From an uncultured Oribacterium sp. (lineage in GTDB: Bacteria; Bacillota; Clostridia; Lachnospirales; Lachnospiraceae): 12,989 nucleotides of DNA. The stretch lies in NCBI GenBank assembly GCA_902485915.1, contig CABTMH010000070.1, forward strand, positions 1-12,989, in the 5' to 3' direction. Within the stretch, counting starts at the first letter, position 1. The number at the start of each line of letters is the position of its first letter. This document shows, in pieces, positions 6,719 through 12,953 of this stretch. The notes under the pieces were generated by a model. That model worked only from the letters and a program-made list of their open reading frames with translations, was not told the DNA's origin and did no database searches. Position numbers and translations under genes: made by a program.

Positions 6719-7406
6719 AACCTGTTTCCGCCTTCATGCGCTTTAGTGTCTGATACGCTGCGCCCTGCTCGCCCTTCTTCTTACTGGAGCCCTCGCCGAT
6801 TCCGTAGGCCTCCCCATCGATCACTGCCTCGACACGGTAGTACCGGTCGTGACATGGGCCGGACTCCTCGATGACACGGTACTCGAGGGATTTTTTATTC
6901 TGCGACACGTACTCCTGAAGTACCGTCTTCGCATCACGATAGAGCCCTGCGTTCTCGATATCGCAGAGCACGAAACGACGCACGAACTTCTCCGCCGGTG
7001 CGAAGCCCCCATCGAGGTACATCGCGCCGATCACGGACTCGAAGGCATCGGAAATGACGGAATCACGACGGTTGATGCCCTCCCGCGCCTCGCCCTTTCC
7101 GAGGATGATGTAATCACCAAGGTTCACCTTTCGGGCTGCCTCTGCGAGCGTCGGCTCACATACCAGTGCGGCACGAATCTTGGTCATGACACCCTCCTGA
7201 ATCACCGGACGGCGGTTGAAAAGAAAAACGCTGGAAACCAGCTCCAGCACAGCATCCCCGAGAAACTCGAGACGCTGATTCGAAGCCTCCTTCGGCTCCC
7301 CGCTCTCATTACTGTACGAAGGATGCGTCAGCGCATGCTTCAGAAGAGACACATCACGGAAATGGTATCCGATGGCCTCCTGTAAGATATCTAAATTCTG
7401 TTCCAT
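6699..7406 (-). CDS. rnc: Ribonuclease III
   Basis: RNase III is a Mg-dependent endonuclease that cleaves double-stranded RNA, processing 30S rRNA precursor, structured mRNAs and small RNAs. The 235-residue protein has the signature NQRLEFLGDAVLEL (43-56) with catalytic Glu47 and Asp51, and the second acidic pair Asp120 and Glu123 in SDAFESVIGAMYLDGG. A C-terminal double-stranded RNA binding domain follows (about 158-228, ending in the GSSKKKGEQGAA motif). Length and all catalytic residues are standard. AGGAG lies four bases before the ATG. The last 20 bp overlap smc, a typical arrangement, while a 226-bp spacer with a large hairpin separates it from acpP. That hairpin could itself be an RNase III target, allowing autoregulation, which is an inference. 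Confidence 0.97.
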   Translation of the reverse strand: MEQNLDILQEAIGYHFRDVSLLKHALTHPSYSNESGEPKEASNQRLEFLGDAVLELVSSVFLFNRRPVIQEGVMTKIRAALVCEPTLAEAARKVNLGDYIILGKGEAREGINRRDSVISDAFESVIGAMYLDGGFAPAEKFVRRFVLCDIENAGLYRDAKTVLQEYVSQNKKSLEYRVIEESGPCHDRYYRVEAVIDGEAYGIGEGSSKKKGEQGAAYQTLKRMKAETGYVFKIY

Positions 7407-7434
7407 ACTTCTCCTAAAGGTACTTCATGATACA

Positions 7435-7622
7435 GAAGCCGAGGCATCGTATGCACGAGCCTGTGCATTCAAAGAACAGCTCGGAAGGTGCTGTCATCTG
7501 AACGAAGGCTTCACAGGGTGCGCCTGAGCGCAGGGCTTCCCGTGATGTCCTGGTGGCGAACGTTTCAGAGCTCTGCCACCAGGCAAAACGTCTTCCGCGC
7601 CGTGCATACCATGTCCGGCTTC
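7435..7622. repeat. Foldback element in the acpP-rnc spacer
   Basis: The 226-bp acpP-rnc gap is mostly one foldback of about 188 bp. Terminal arms 7435-7457 and 7601-7622 are inverted copies (GAAGCCG ... GTATGCACG, with one gap and two differences). Inside lie CCTGGTGGC/GCCACCAGG (7549-7557 with 7575-7583, perfect 9 bp) and TGCGC/GCGCA around a CTGA loop (7519-7532). The stretch 7474-7503 matches 3248-3277 of the smc-ftsY element at 24 of 30 positions, and ATTCAAAGAACAG (7467-7479) recurs exactly at 3180-3192, so the two elements share a module. No protein is encoded. In RNA the fold would sit between acpP and rnc in the operon transcript. Confidence 0.65.
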
Positions 7623-7632
7623 AGTTTAAGAT

Positions 7633-7869
7633 TTACTGATTGACTGCTTCCCGGATAGCGTCGACCGCATCCTGAACGGTGTGCATGTGCTCGGTGGCGT
7701 CATCCGGTACCTGGATACCGAACGTGTCCTCGATGGCCATCACGATCTGTACGACATCGAGGGAGTCCATCTCGAGGTCATCCACGAAGCGCGCCTCCGG
7801 GGTGATCTTCGCAGGATCCACACGCGGTACCTCCTTCACGATAATCTGCTTCAGCTTCTCAAATTCCAT
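7633..7869 (-). CDS. acpP: Acyl carrier protein
   Basis: The 78-residue acidic protein carries growing acyl chains on a phosphopantetheine arm for fatty acid and phospholipid synthesis. The attachment site is Ser36 in DLEMDSLDVV (31-40). Helix II (SLDVVQIVMAIEDTFGIQVPD) is typical of ACPs, although Glu-Met replaces the usual Gly-Ala before the Asp-Ser-Leu. AGGAG lies five bases upstream of the ATG. It directly follows plsX, whose product uses acyl-ACP, the common plsX-acpP pairing in Clostridia. No other fatty acid synthesis gene lies in the window, so the fab cluster must be elsewhere and may have another ACP. Confidence 0.96.
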   Translation of the reverse strand: MEFEKLKQIIVKEVPRVDPAKITPEARFVDDLEMDSLDVVQIVMAIEDTFGIQVPDDATEHMHTVQDAVDAIREAVNQ

Positions 7870-7883
7870 AGTTTCTCCTATCT

Positions 7884-7957
7884 GACCGGTTCATCGGTCC
7901 TGTTCGTGGGCACAACCCATGATTTTTGATTCTCTTCAGTTTATGGGGTCAGACCCC
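7884..7957 (-). other. Structured plsX-acpP spacer with small palindromes
   Basis: The 102-bp spacer holds several short inverted repeats: GGGGT-CAG-ACCCC (7945-7957, continuing into a run of seven C on the plus strand, 7954-7960), TGGG/CCCA (7907-7919) and GACCG/CGGTC (7884-7888 with 7895-7899), the last just upstream of the acpP ribosome binding site. No T-run follows on the minus strand, so termination seems unlikely. A poor promoter (TTCGCA, 18 bases, TAAACT) can be drawn for acpP but I do not rely on it. The function, if any, could be differential expression of acpP, which cells need in larger amounts than PlsX. Confidence 0.35.
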
Positions 7958-7971
7958 CCCTTGCGAAATTC

Positions 7972-9033
7972 TTAAGATTCGGCCGGCTGCGCGGCTTCTT
8001 CCGCGCGCCCGTTCTCGGCTTCGATGCTGGCGGCGATCTTCTGAACCGCGTCGGCGTGGACGAAGTCATAGCACTGCTGGATGGCGTGGGTGATTTCGCG
8101 CCCGTCGGTGTTACCGTGCACCTTTACGACGAGGCCACGGAGACCGAGGATCGGTGCACCGCCATACTGCTTCGCATCGAATTTCTTCAGTGTGCCCTTC
8201 AGGGTGCCCTTGATGAGTGCACCGCCGATGAGTGAGATCGGGGTGGACTTGATGGCACGCATGATCTCCTCGAGGAGCATCTTACCGACGCCCTCATACA
8301 TCTTCAGGATGCAGTTGCCGACGAAGGCGTCACATACGACGACGTCGCAGGCACCGAAGGAAATCTCACGTGCCTCGCAGGAACCGATGAAGTTGATGTC
8401 CTTCACTTCCTTGAGGAGTGGCATGGTCTCCTTCACGAGGGCATTGCCCTTCTCCTCCTCTGCACCGACGTTGACGAGGCCGACCGTCGGGTTCTGGATG
8501 CCACAGACCTCCTTCATATAGATGGAGCCCATCTTCGCGTACTGGCCCAGCCACTCTGGTCTGGCGTCGACATTGGCACCACTGTCGAGAAGCAGGGTCA
8601 CACCTCTGCTGGTCGGAATCAGTGCACCGAACGGTGGGCGTGGCACACCCTTCGCACGTCCGATGATGAGCTGACCGCCGGCGAGGATCGCACCGCTGGA
8701 GCCCGCGGAAATGAAGGCATCGGCATGGCCCTCCTTCACGAAATGAAGCGCCTTCACGATGCTGGAATCCTTTTTACGACGGATCGCGAGCACCGGCGCC
8801 TCATGCAGGGAAATCCCCTCCGCCGCATCACAGATCTCGACACGCGCCGCGAGCTCCGCCGCCGACACCCCGGCTGCCTTCGCGCTCTTCTGAAGCTCTT
8901 CCTTCAGAAGAGCTTCCGGACCGAAAAGAAAAAGCTTCGTATCTTTCGTGACTGCAAGGGAACGAAGCGCACCATCCATGATCGCGGAAGGTTCTTCATC
9001 ACCACCCATACAGTCGATTGCTATTCTGACCAT
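7972..9033 (-). CDS. plsX: Phosphate acyltransferase PlsX
   Basis: PlsX converts acyl-ACP plus phosphate into acyl-phosphate, the donor used by PlsY for the first acylation of glycerol-3-phosphate at the membrane. I chose the ATG at 9031-9033 (MVRIAIDCMGGDE), which has AAGGAG four bases upstream. This gives 353 residues; the open frame extends 49 codons further but past the predicted promoter. Visible family motifs are DCMGGD (7-12), SAGSSGA (109-115, Ser where the family often has Asn-Thr), IPT (139-141), LDSGANVD (149-156), VVVCDAFVGN and GGAPILGLRG. The last 20 or so residues are an Ala/Glu-rich tail longer than usual. It heads the plsX-acpP-rnc-smc group. No rpmF or DUF177 gene precedes it. 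Confidence 0.96.
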   Translation of the reverse strand: MVRIAIDCMGGDEEPSAIMDGALRSLAVTKDTKLFLFGPEALLKEELQKSAKAAGVSAAELAARVEICDAAEGISLHEAPVLAIRRKKDSSIVKALHFVKEGHADAFISAGSSGAILAGGQLIIGRAKGVPRPPFGALIPTSRGVTLLLDSGANVDARPEWLGQYAKMGSIYMKEVCGIQNPTVGLVNVGAEEEKGNALVKETMPLLKEVKDINFIGSCEAREISFGACDVVVCDAFVGNCILKMYEGVGKMLLEEIMRAIKSTPISLIGGALIKGTLKGTLKKFDAKQYGGAPILGLRGLVVKVHGNTDGREITHAIQQCYDFVHADAVQKIAASIEAENGRAEEAAQPAES

Positions 9034-9142
9034 AATACTCCTTTTCATCTGTTTGTCGTGTGAAGACCGCATGCTATATAGCTTGCCTGCGTCTATACTT
9101 CGTACGCAAACCATCTCTACTATAAAATCAAAATATCTTATT

Positions 9143-9171
9143 ATTCTAATATGCGCGCTTCTATTTTGCAA
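9143..9171 (-). promoter_or_regulatory. Sigma-A type promoter for plsX
   Basis: Minus-strand TTGCAA (9166-9171) and TAGAAT (9143-9148) are separated by exactly 17 bases; each matches four or five of the six consensus positions. Transcription would begin near 9136, giving a leader of about 100 bases with a TGCGT/ACGCA pair and the GCTATATAGC palindrome. I looked for a FapR-type operator overlapping it and saw none. Confidence 0.65.
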
Positions 9172-9187
9172 GAATTGCATGCATCGT

Positions 9188-9225
9188 GTTACTGTTCACA
9201 CGAGTGCTGATCAGGCAGGGGGCCG
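9188..9225 (-). repeat. Repeat family GTTACTGTTCAC, copy B (upstream of plsX)
   Basis: Contains GTTACTGTTCAC (9188-9199) and TCAGGCAGGGGGCCG (9211-9225), the same two blocks in the same order and orientation as at 2109-2148, with an 11-base instead of 13-base gap. The right arm ACAGTAAC of copy A is missing, so this copy cannot form the same outer stem. Instead its end runs into a different hairpin (9221-9265). It lies just upstream of the plsX -35 box. Confidence 0.6.
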
Positions 9226-9265
9226 TGTTGGTCTTCCGTCCCACTACCGGCTGCCCAACACGGCC
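9221..9265. other. 11-bp hairpin between the GGDEF gene and plsX
   Basis: GGCCGTGTTGG (9221-9231) and CCAACACGGCC (9255-9265) form a perfect 11-bp stem with a 23-base loop. No T-run follows on either strand. It overlaps the end of repeat copy B. It may insulate plsX from GGDEF transcription together with the hairpin at 9286-9317, or be a second mobile-type hairpin that replaced the lost arm of copy B. Confidence 0.5.
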
Positions 9266-9285
9266 TCTTGCCGGAACGGTTACGT

Positions 9286-9317
9286 AGAGCCCCGGAGGAC
9301 CTGGCCTCCGGGGCTCT
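9286..9317 (-). terminator. Terminator-like 13-bp hairpin after the GGDEF gene
   Basis: AGAGCCCCGGAGG (9286-9298) pairs perfectly with CCTCCGGGGCTCT (9305-9317) around a 6-base loop. It begins 12 bases after the GGDEF stop codon, where a terminator is expected. The T-run of a standard intrinsic terminator is absent on the minus strand (ACGTAACC follows). The stem resembles the one at 12912-12953, which does have a T-run. It may be a decayed terminator or a 3'-end stabiliser. Confidence 0.5.
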
Positions 9318-9329
9318 GAAAGCACGAAA

Positions 9330-10460
9330 TCACTCATGGATCAGCTGATGATAGCGCCGCTTCTCCTCATACATCCGCTCGTCCATCTCGCGCAGGAAGG
9401 TTTCGGTGTCACTCGGGTCGAGCTTTGCATGGCCCATCGAGACGCTGATCTTAAACGGTTCCGCACCGGAGCGGTTGAAGACATCGAGGCGACGGTTGAT
9501 TTCCGTCATGGTCTCGAAGACCTCGTTCGGGTCTTCACAGATCAGCAGCGCCACGAACTCATCACCGGCATAGCGGATCGGAATTCCGCCATCTGGAAGG
9601 GCCTTCGTGAGGATGTTGCCCATCACGCGGATCGCCTGGTCACCCATGCTGTGACCGTAGAGGTCGTTGATCTTCTTGAAGTCATTGACATCCATCATGA
9701 TCCCGTAGACGGAGAATCGCGACAGTCTTTCCTGATTTGCGAGCACACGGTCGAGGTAACGCCGGTTATAGAGTCCCGACAGCGAGTCCGTCGAGATATT
9801 CTCGGAGTACACCTGCATCTGCACGAAGGTAAGAGAGATGGCGACCGAAATCCAGGAGCTCGTGATGCCATACCGCAGGAACTGGATGACGACACCGAGC
9901 ACGCAAGGTCCCATAAAGTAGAATATCGGGAAGAAATCGAGGTTCACGCCCTCTTCCCTCGAGTGATATACGAGGTAAATGCTGTAGAGCAGATACAGAT
10001 ACACCGAGATATAACCGATGATCGAGTAGAAGCCGCGGCTGTACGTGTTATCCGCTGAAATCGTAAACATGAAGCCGTTTCCGCACAGGTTATACAGGAG
10101 ACAGCCGAACTCGAACAGGAGCGGGATCGCCACGAAACGGAGGTTTCGCCGATACCGTGCATGATTCTTATAGATATGCAGGTCGACATAGAGACACCAC
10201 AGGAAGCCGACGCTGGCCGTACCCATATAAGAAAGGCTGTTCGTGAGATAGTTGAGAATCCGCGCTCCGACGAAGCTCTGCCCATCTATGACGAACGAAA
10301 GGGTGTCGATCACGGCACCCAGCAGAGTGATGAGTGTCATCCAGTCATAGATGCGGTCATCCCCATGTATACTCTCTCTGTTTCGTCGGCGGCAATACAG
10401 CAGAAACGCCATCATGATGATGGCAGCGCCATTCGCCATGAAAATCTCTTCAAAAATCAT
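9330..10460 (-). CDS. Membrane-bound GGDEF-domain protein (predicted diguanylate cyclase)
   Basis: Predicted to make cyclic di-GMP from two GTP. The N-terminal half (about 8-215 of 376 residues) has about seven hydrophobic segments, a membrane sensor of unknown ligand. The C-terminal GGDEF domain (about 222-374) opens with DSLSGLYNRRYL and has metal-binding Asp257 in MMDVNDFKKINDLYGHSMGD. The active-site loop is AGDEF (298-302), a variant often still active. The inhibitory RxxD site upstream of the loop is absent, so feedback by the product at this site is not expected. No EAL or PAS domain is present. The start has AGGA upstream. It stands alone, with its own promoter (10519-10547) and a hairpin after its stop, between unrelated housekeeping genes. 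Signal and target are unknown. Confidence 0.9.
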   Translation of the reverse strand: MIFEEIFMANGAAIIMMAFLLYCRRRNRESIHGDDRIYDWMTLITLLGAVIDTLSFVIDGQSFVGARILNYLTNSLSYMGTASVGFLWCLYVDLHIYKNHARYRRNLRFVAIPLLFEFGCLLYNLCGNGFMFTISADNTYSRGFYSIIGYISVYLYLLYSIYLVYHSREEGVNLDFFPIFYFMGPCVLGVVIQFLRYGITSSWISVAISLTFVQMQVYSENISTDSLSGLYNRRYLDRVLANQERLSRFSVYGIMMDVNDFKKINDLYGHSMGDQAIRVMGNILTKALPDGGIPIRYAGDEFVALLICEDPNEVFETMTEINRRLDVFNRSGAEPFKISVSMGHAKLDPSDTETFLREMDERMYEEKRRYHQLIHE

Positions 10461-10518
10461 CGTTTTATCCTGCCAAATCTCTTCATTTCATCCAGTATAT
10501 CGACATTTTCATCCTTAA

Positions 10519-10547
10519 AGTATAAAATTCCGGCGCCCTTAATGCAA
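10519..10547 (-). promoter_or_regulatory. Sigma-A type promoter for the GGDEF gene
   Basis: On the minus strand TTGCAT (10542-10547) is followed after exactly 17 bases by TATACT (10519-10524). Both are good matches. The start would be near 10512, giving a leader of about 50 bases. The promoter lies just downstream of the terminator of the EF-G gene, so the GGDEF gene is an independent unit. Confidence 0.7.
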
Positions 10548-10568
10548 TCCGAATGCGGTAATTTACAT

Positions 10569-10604
10569 AAAAAAACGGGCAATGCCTGATGTAGACATTG
10601 CCCG
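10569..10604 (-). terminator. Intrinsic terminator of the EF-G family gene
   Basis: CGGGCAATG (10576-10584) pairs perfectly with CATTGCCCG (10596-10604) around an 11-base loop, and on the minus strand the stem is followed by seven T (10575-10569). It begins about 30 bases after the stop codon. This is a textbook intrinsic terminator. Confidence 0.92.
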
Positions 10605-10632
10605 AATATGGTTTACTACGTATGACAGTGGT

Positions 10633-12723
10633 TTAGTTTCCCTGTGCAGCGTTCTCTTCTACGATCTTATTCTGAACGTCGCCTGGTGCCTGCTCATAGC
10701 GAGCGAAGCTGTACTCGTAATCGCCGGTACCGCCGGTCATGGAGCGAAGGTCGGTGCCGTAGCCGTACAGATTTGACATCGGAACCTCAGCCTGGATGAC
10801 CTGCTTGCCATGGCCGATGGACTCCATACCGAGGACTCTGCCGCGGCGCTTCGTCATATCACCCATGATATCGCCGGTATTGGCATCTGGAACCGTGACC
10901 TTGACGGATGCGATCGGCTCGAGAAGAATCGGCTGACACTTCATGAAGGCATCCTTAAACGCCATGTTCGATGCCGTCTTAAACGCCATATCGGAGGAAT
11001 CGACCGGATGGTAGGAACCATCGAGGAGGATCGCCTTCACACCGACAACCGGATATCCAGCCAGAGGTCCCTTCTCACAGCCCTCCTGTACGCCCTTCTC
11101 GACAGCCGGGAAGTAGTTCTTCGGAACGGATCCGCCGAATACCTGCTCCTCGAATACGTATGGATGATCGAGGTCGCCGGACGGCTCGAACTGCATGATG
11201 ACATCACCGAACTGGCCGTGTCCGCCGGACTGCTTCTTATATCTGCCCTGTACCTTCGCGCTCTTCTTGATGGTCTCACGATATGCGAAACGAGGCTTCG
11301 AAAGGACGAGGGTTACGTTATAGCGCTCCTTGATCTCGGAAGCGATGACGTCGAGCTGCTGGTCGCCGATACCATAGATGAGGGACTGACGATTCTCTGG
11401 ATCGGAAACGGTCTTGAGGGTCTTATCCTCTTCCATCATACGGGCGAGTGCGGTCGCGAGCTTATCTTCCTCGGTCTTGTTCTCGGCAGCGTAGGCCTTA
11501 AAGGTATATGGGGTCGAGAACTGCGGGCCGTGGTACATGATCGGCGCGTTACGAACCGCCATCGTATCACCGGTCGCCGTGACGCTGAGCTTCGCTACAG
11601 CACCGATATCACCGGACTTAAGCTCCGGAACCTCGATGGATTCCTTACCGCGGAGAACGTAGATCTTACCGATCTTCTCGGTGGTTTCCTTGTTTACGTT
11701 ATAGACCTCTGTGTTCGGCTTCAGGGTACCAGTGCAGACCTTCATGAGGGAGTACTTTCCGAGGAACGGATCCACGATGGTCTTCCATACCTTCGCGGTC
11801 AGGGTCGCATCGGAATTATACTTCGCGGTGAAACGCTCGCCGTTCGATACATCGACGCCGACGGTCTCGAACTCATCCGGTGCCGGGAAGTACTTGTCGA
11901 TGACCTGAAGAAGGACATTGAAGCCCTGTACGTTTACGCCGGAGCCCATGAGCACCGGAACCATGCTGCAGGTCTTCACGTTCTGACGAAGTGCGGTCTG
12001 GATTTCCTCGACGGTGAACTCCTCACCACCGAAGTACTTCTCCATGAACTCGTCAGAGGTCTCTGCAACGGCCTCCAGAAGAGCGTTTCTTGCGATACCG
12101 AGGTTCTTCTTAACGTACTCAGGAATCTCGCAAGGCGCATACTCGTTCGGTTTCGTGAACTTACGGCCCTCCATCTTTACGACGTTTACGAGGCCGACAA
12201 ACTTCTCATTTTCGCGGATCGGGATCTGGAACGGTGCGACGGAACGTCCGAACTGCTTCTCTAGATTCAGTACCAGCTGACGGAAGGATGCGTGATCGTC
12301 ATCCATGTTTGTCACGAAGAAAAGACGTGGGATGCGGAACTTCTCACAGATGTCCCATGCTCTCAGTGTGCCCGGCTCGATGCCTGCCTTACAGTTCACG
12401 ACGATGATGGCAGCGTCCGCTACAGAAATTGCTTCCTCCACCTCGCCTACGAAATCAAAATAACCCGGAGTGTCCAGTATATTCATCTTGAGATCTCCGT
12501 GCTCACCCTTATACTCGATCGGAACGGTGGTCGCGGAAATCGAAAACTTTCTCTTGATTTCTTCCTTGTCGTAATCCGAAACTGTGTTGCCCTCAGGGAC
12601 GCTTCCCATCCGGGTGGTGGTGCCGGTCACATAGGCCAGAGCCTCTGCTACGGTCGTCTTACCTGCGCCGCCATGTCCCAAAAGAACAACGTTACGTATG
12701 TTTCCGGTGTCATATACCTTCAT
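10633..12723 (-). CDS. fusA: Elongation factor G family GTPase, probably an EF-G paralogue
   Basis: Full five-domain EF-G architecture in 696 residues. I chose the ATG at 12721-12723 (MKVYDTGNIRNVV) because a perfect AGGAGG (12733-12738) lies nine bases upstream; an in-frame ATG seven codons earlier precedes that site. The G domain has P-loop GHGGAGKTT (16-24), where canonical EF-G has GHIDAGKTT, and DTPGYFDF (84-91), with Tyr88 at the position of the catalytic His. It has TNMD (138-141) where NKMD is expected. Switch I lacks the RGIT sequence. Domain IV (QSGGHGQFGDV and following) and domain V (TGDIMGDMTKRRGRV) are well conserved. These traits fit the EF-G-2/FusA2-like paralogues rather than the main translocase, which should be in the str operon elsewhere. 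It may have a ribosome-linked role other than bulk translocation. It is monocistronic. Confidence 0.9.
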   Translation of the reverse strand: MKVYDTGNIRNVVLLGHGGAGKTTVAEALAYVTGTTTRMGSVPEGNTVSDYDKEEIKRKFSISATTVPIEYKGEHGDLKMNILDTPGYFDFVGEVEEAISVADAAIIVVNCKAGIEPGTLRAWDICEKFRIPRLFFVTNMDDDHASFRQLVLNLEKQFGRSVAPFQIPIRENEKFVGLVNVVKMEGRKFTKPNEYAPCEIPEYVKKNLGIARNALLEAVAETSDEFMEKYFGGEEFTVEEIQTALRQNVKTCSMVPVLMGSGVNVQGFNVLLQVIDKYFPAPDEFETVGVDVSNGERFTAKYNSDATLTAKVWKTIVDPFLGKYSLMKVCTGTLKPNTEVYNVNKETTEKIGKIYVLRGKESIEVPELKSGDIGAVAKLSVTATGDTMAVRNAPIMYHGPQFSTPYTFKAYAAENKTEEDKLATALARMMEEDKTLKTVSDPENRQSLIYGIGDQQLDVIASEIKERYNVTLVLSKPRFAYRETIKKSAKVQGRYKKQSGGHGQFGDVIMQFEPSGDLDHPYVFEEQVFGGSVPKNYFPAVEKGVQEGCEKGPLAGYPVVGVKAILLDGSYHPVDSSDMAFKTASNMAFKDAFMKCQPILLEPIASVKVTVPDANTGDIMGDMTKRRGRVLGMESIGHGKQVIQAEVPMSNLYGYGTDLRSMTGGTGDYEYSFARYEQAPGDVQNKIVEENAAQGN

Positions 12724-12765
12724 AAGTCTTTCCCTCCTGTGCATACGAAGTATTCATTAGTTAGT

Positions 12766-12794
12766 ATTCTACTAAAAATATAAGCCTAATACAA
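12766..12794 (-). promoter_or_regulatory. Promoter for the EF-G family gene, proximal
   Basis: Minus-strand TTGTAT (12789-12794), 17 bases, TAGAAT (12766-12771). Transcription would start near 12759, leaving a leader of about 36 bases with the AGGAGG site, which agrees with the chosen start codon. Confidence 0.6.
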
Positions 12795-12807
12795 GAAATT
12801 TGTGAAT

Positions 12808-12816
12808 ATTATACCA
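12808..12816 (-). promoter_or_regulatory. Extended -10 element, possible distal promoter of the EF-G family gene
   Basis: The minus strand reads TGGTATAAT, a perfect -10 box with the TGn extension. The -35 region (around CTGACG) is poor, but extended -10 promoters can work without one. It would add a second start about 40 bases upstream of the proximal promoter. Confidence 0.45.
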
Positions 12817-12849
12817 ATATACTTTATGCGTCAGTTTCTGTTTGGAGGT

Positions 12850-12871
12850 GTGCTGATATGACAGGGGCCGG
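12850..12871 (-). repeat. Possible degenerate relative of repeat copy B
   Basis: GTGCTGAT, then ACAGGGGCCGG after three bases, resembles the second half of copy B (GTGCTGAT at 9204-9211, then GGCAGGGGGCCG). The GTTACTGTTCAC block is missing. The match is short, so this may be a remnant or chance. Confidence 0.3.
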
Positions 12872-12903
12872 AGGGCAGCCATTAGAAACACAGTCCTCTG
12901 AGA

Positions 12904-12953
12904 TAAAAAGAGCCCCCGGAGGACCGACTTTAGAAGTACAGTACTCCGGGGGC
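12904..12953 (-). terminator. Intrinsic terminator of an upstream gene outside the window
   Basis: GCCCCCGGAG (12912-12921) pairs perfectly with CTCCGGGGGC (12944-12953). On the minus strand the stem is followed by TCTTTTTATC. It must end a minus-strand gene located beyond position 12989; only 36 bases of spacer lie between this hairpin and the window end, and I see no recognisable coding sequence there. Confidence 0.8.

Noticed and set aside
9034..9180. N-terminal extension of PlsX by 49 codons
   Set aside because: The extra residues do not resemble PlsX, the extension starts upstream of the predicted promoter (9143-9171), and a good ribosome binding site directly precedes the ATG at 9031-9033.
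9034..9180. FapR-type operator at the plsX promoter
   Set aside because: Regulation by FapR is known for plsX in Bacillus, but I saw no extended inverted repeat resembling the FapR site around the -35 and -10 boxes here.
9182..9329. Small protein gene in the GGDEF-plsX spacer
   Set aside because: A plus-strand frame crosses this spacer, but it begins inside plsX antisense sequence and is explained by two perfect hairpins and a repeat; no ribosome binding site or domain supports it.
10810..12264. A 484-codon open frame on the plus strand, antisense to the EF-G gene
   Set aside because: The product has no family resemblance and lies wholly within a well-conserved EF-G coding sequence; it reflects codon bias of the real gene.
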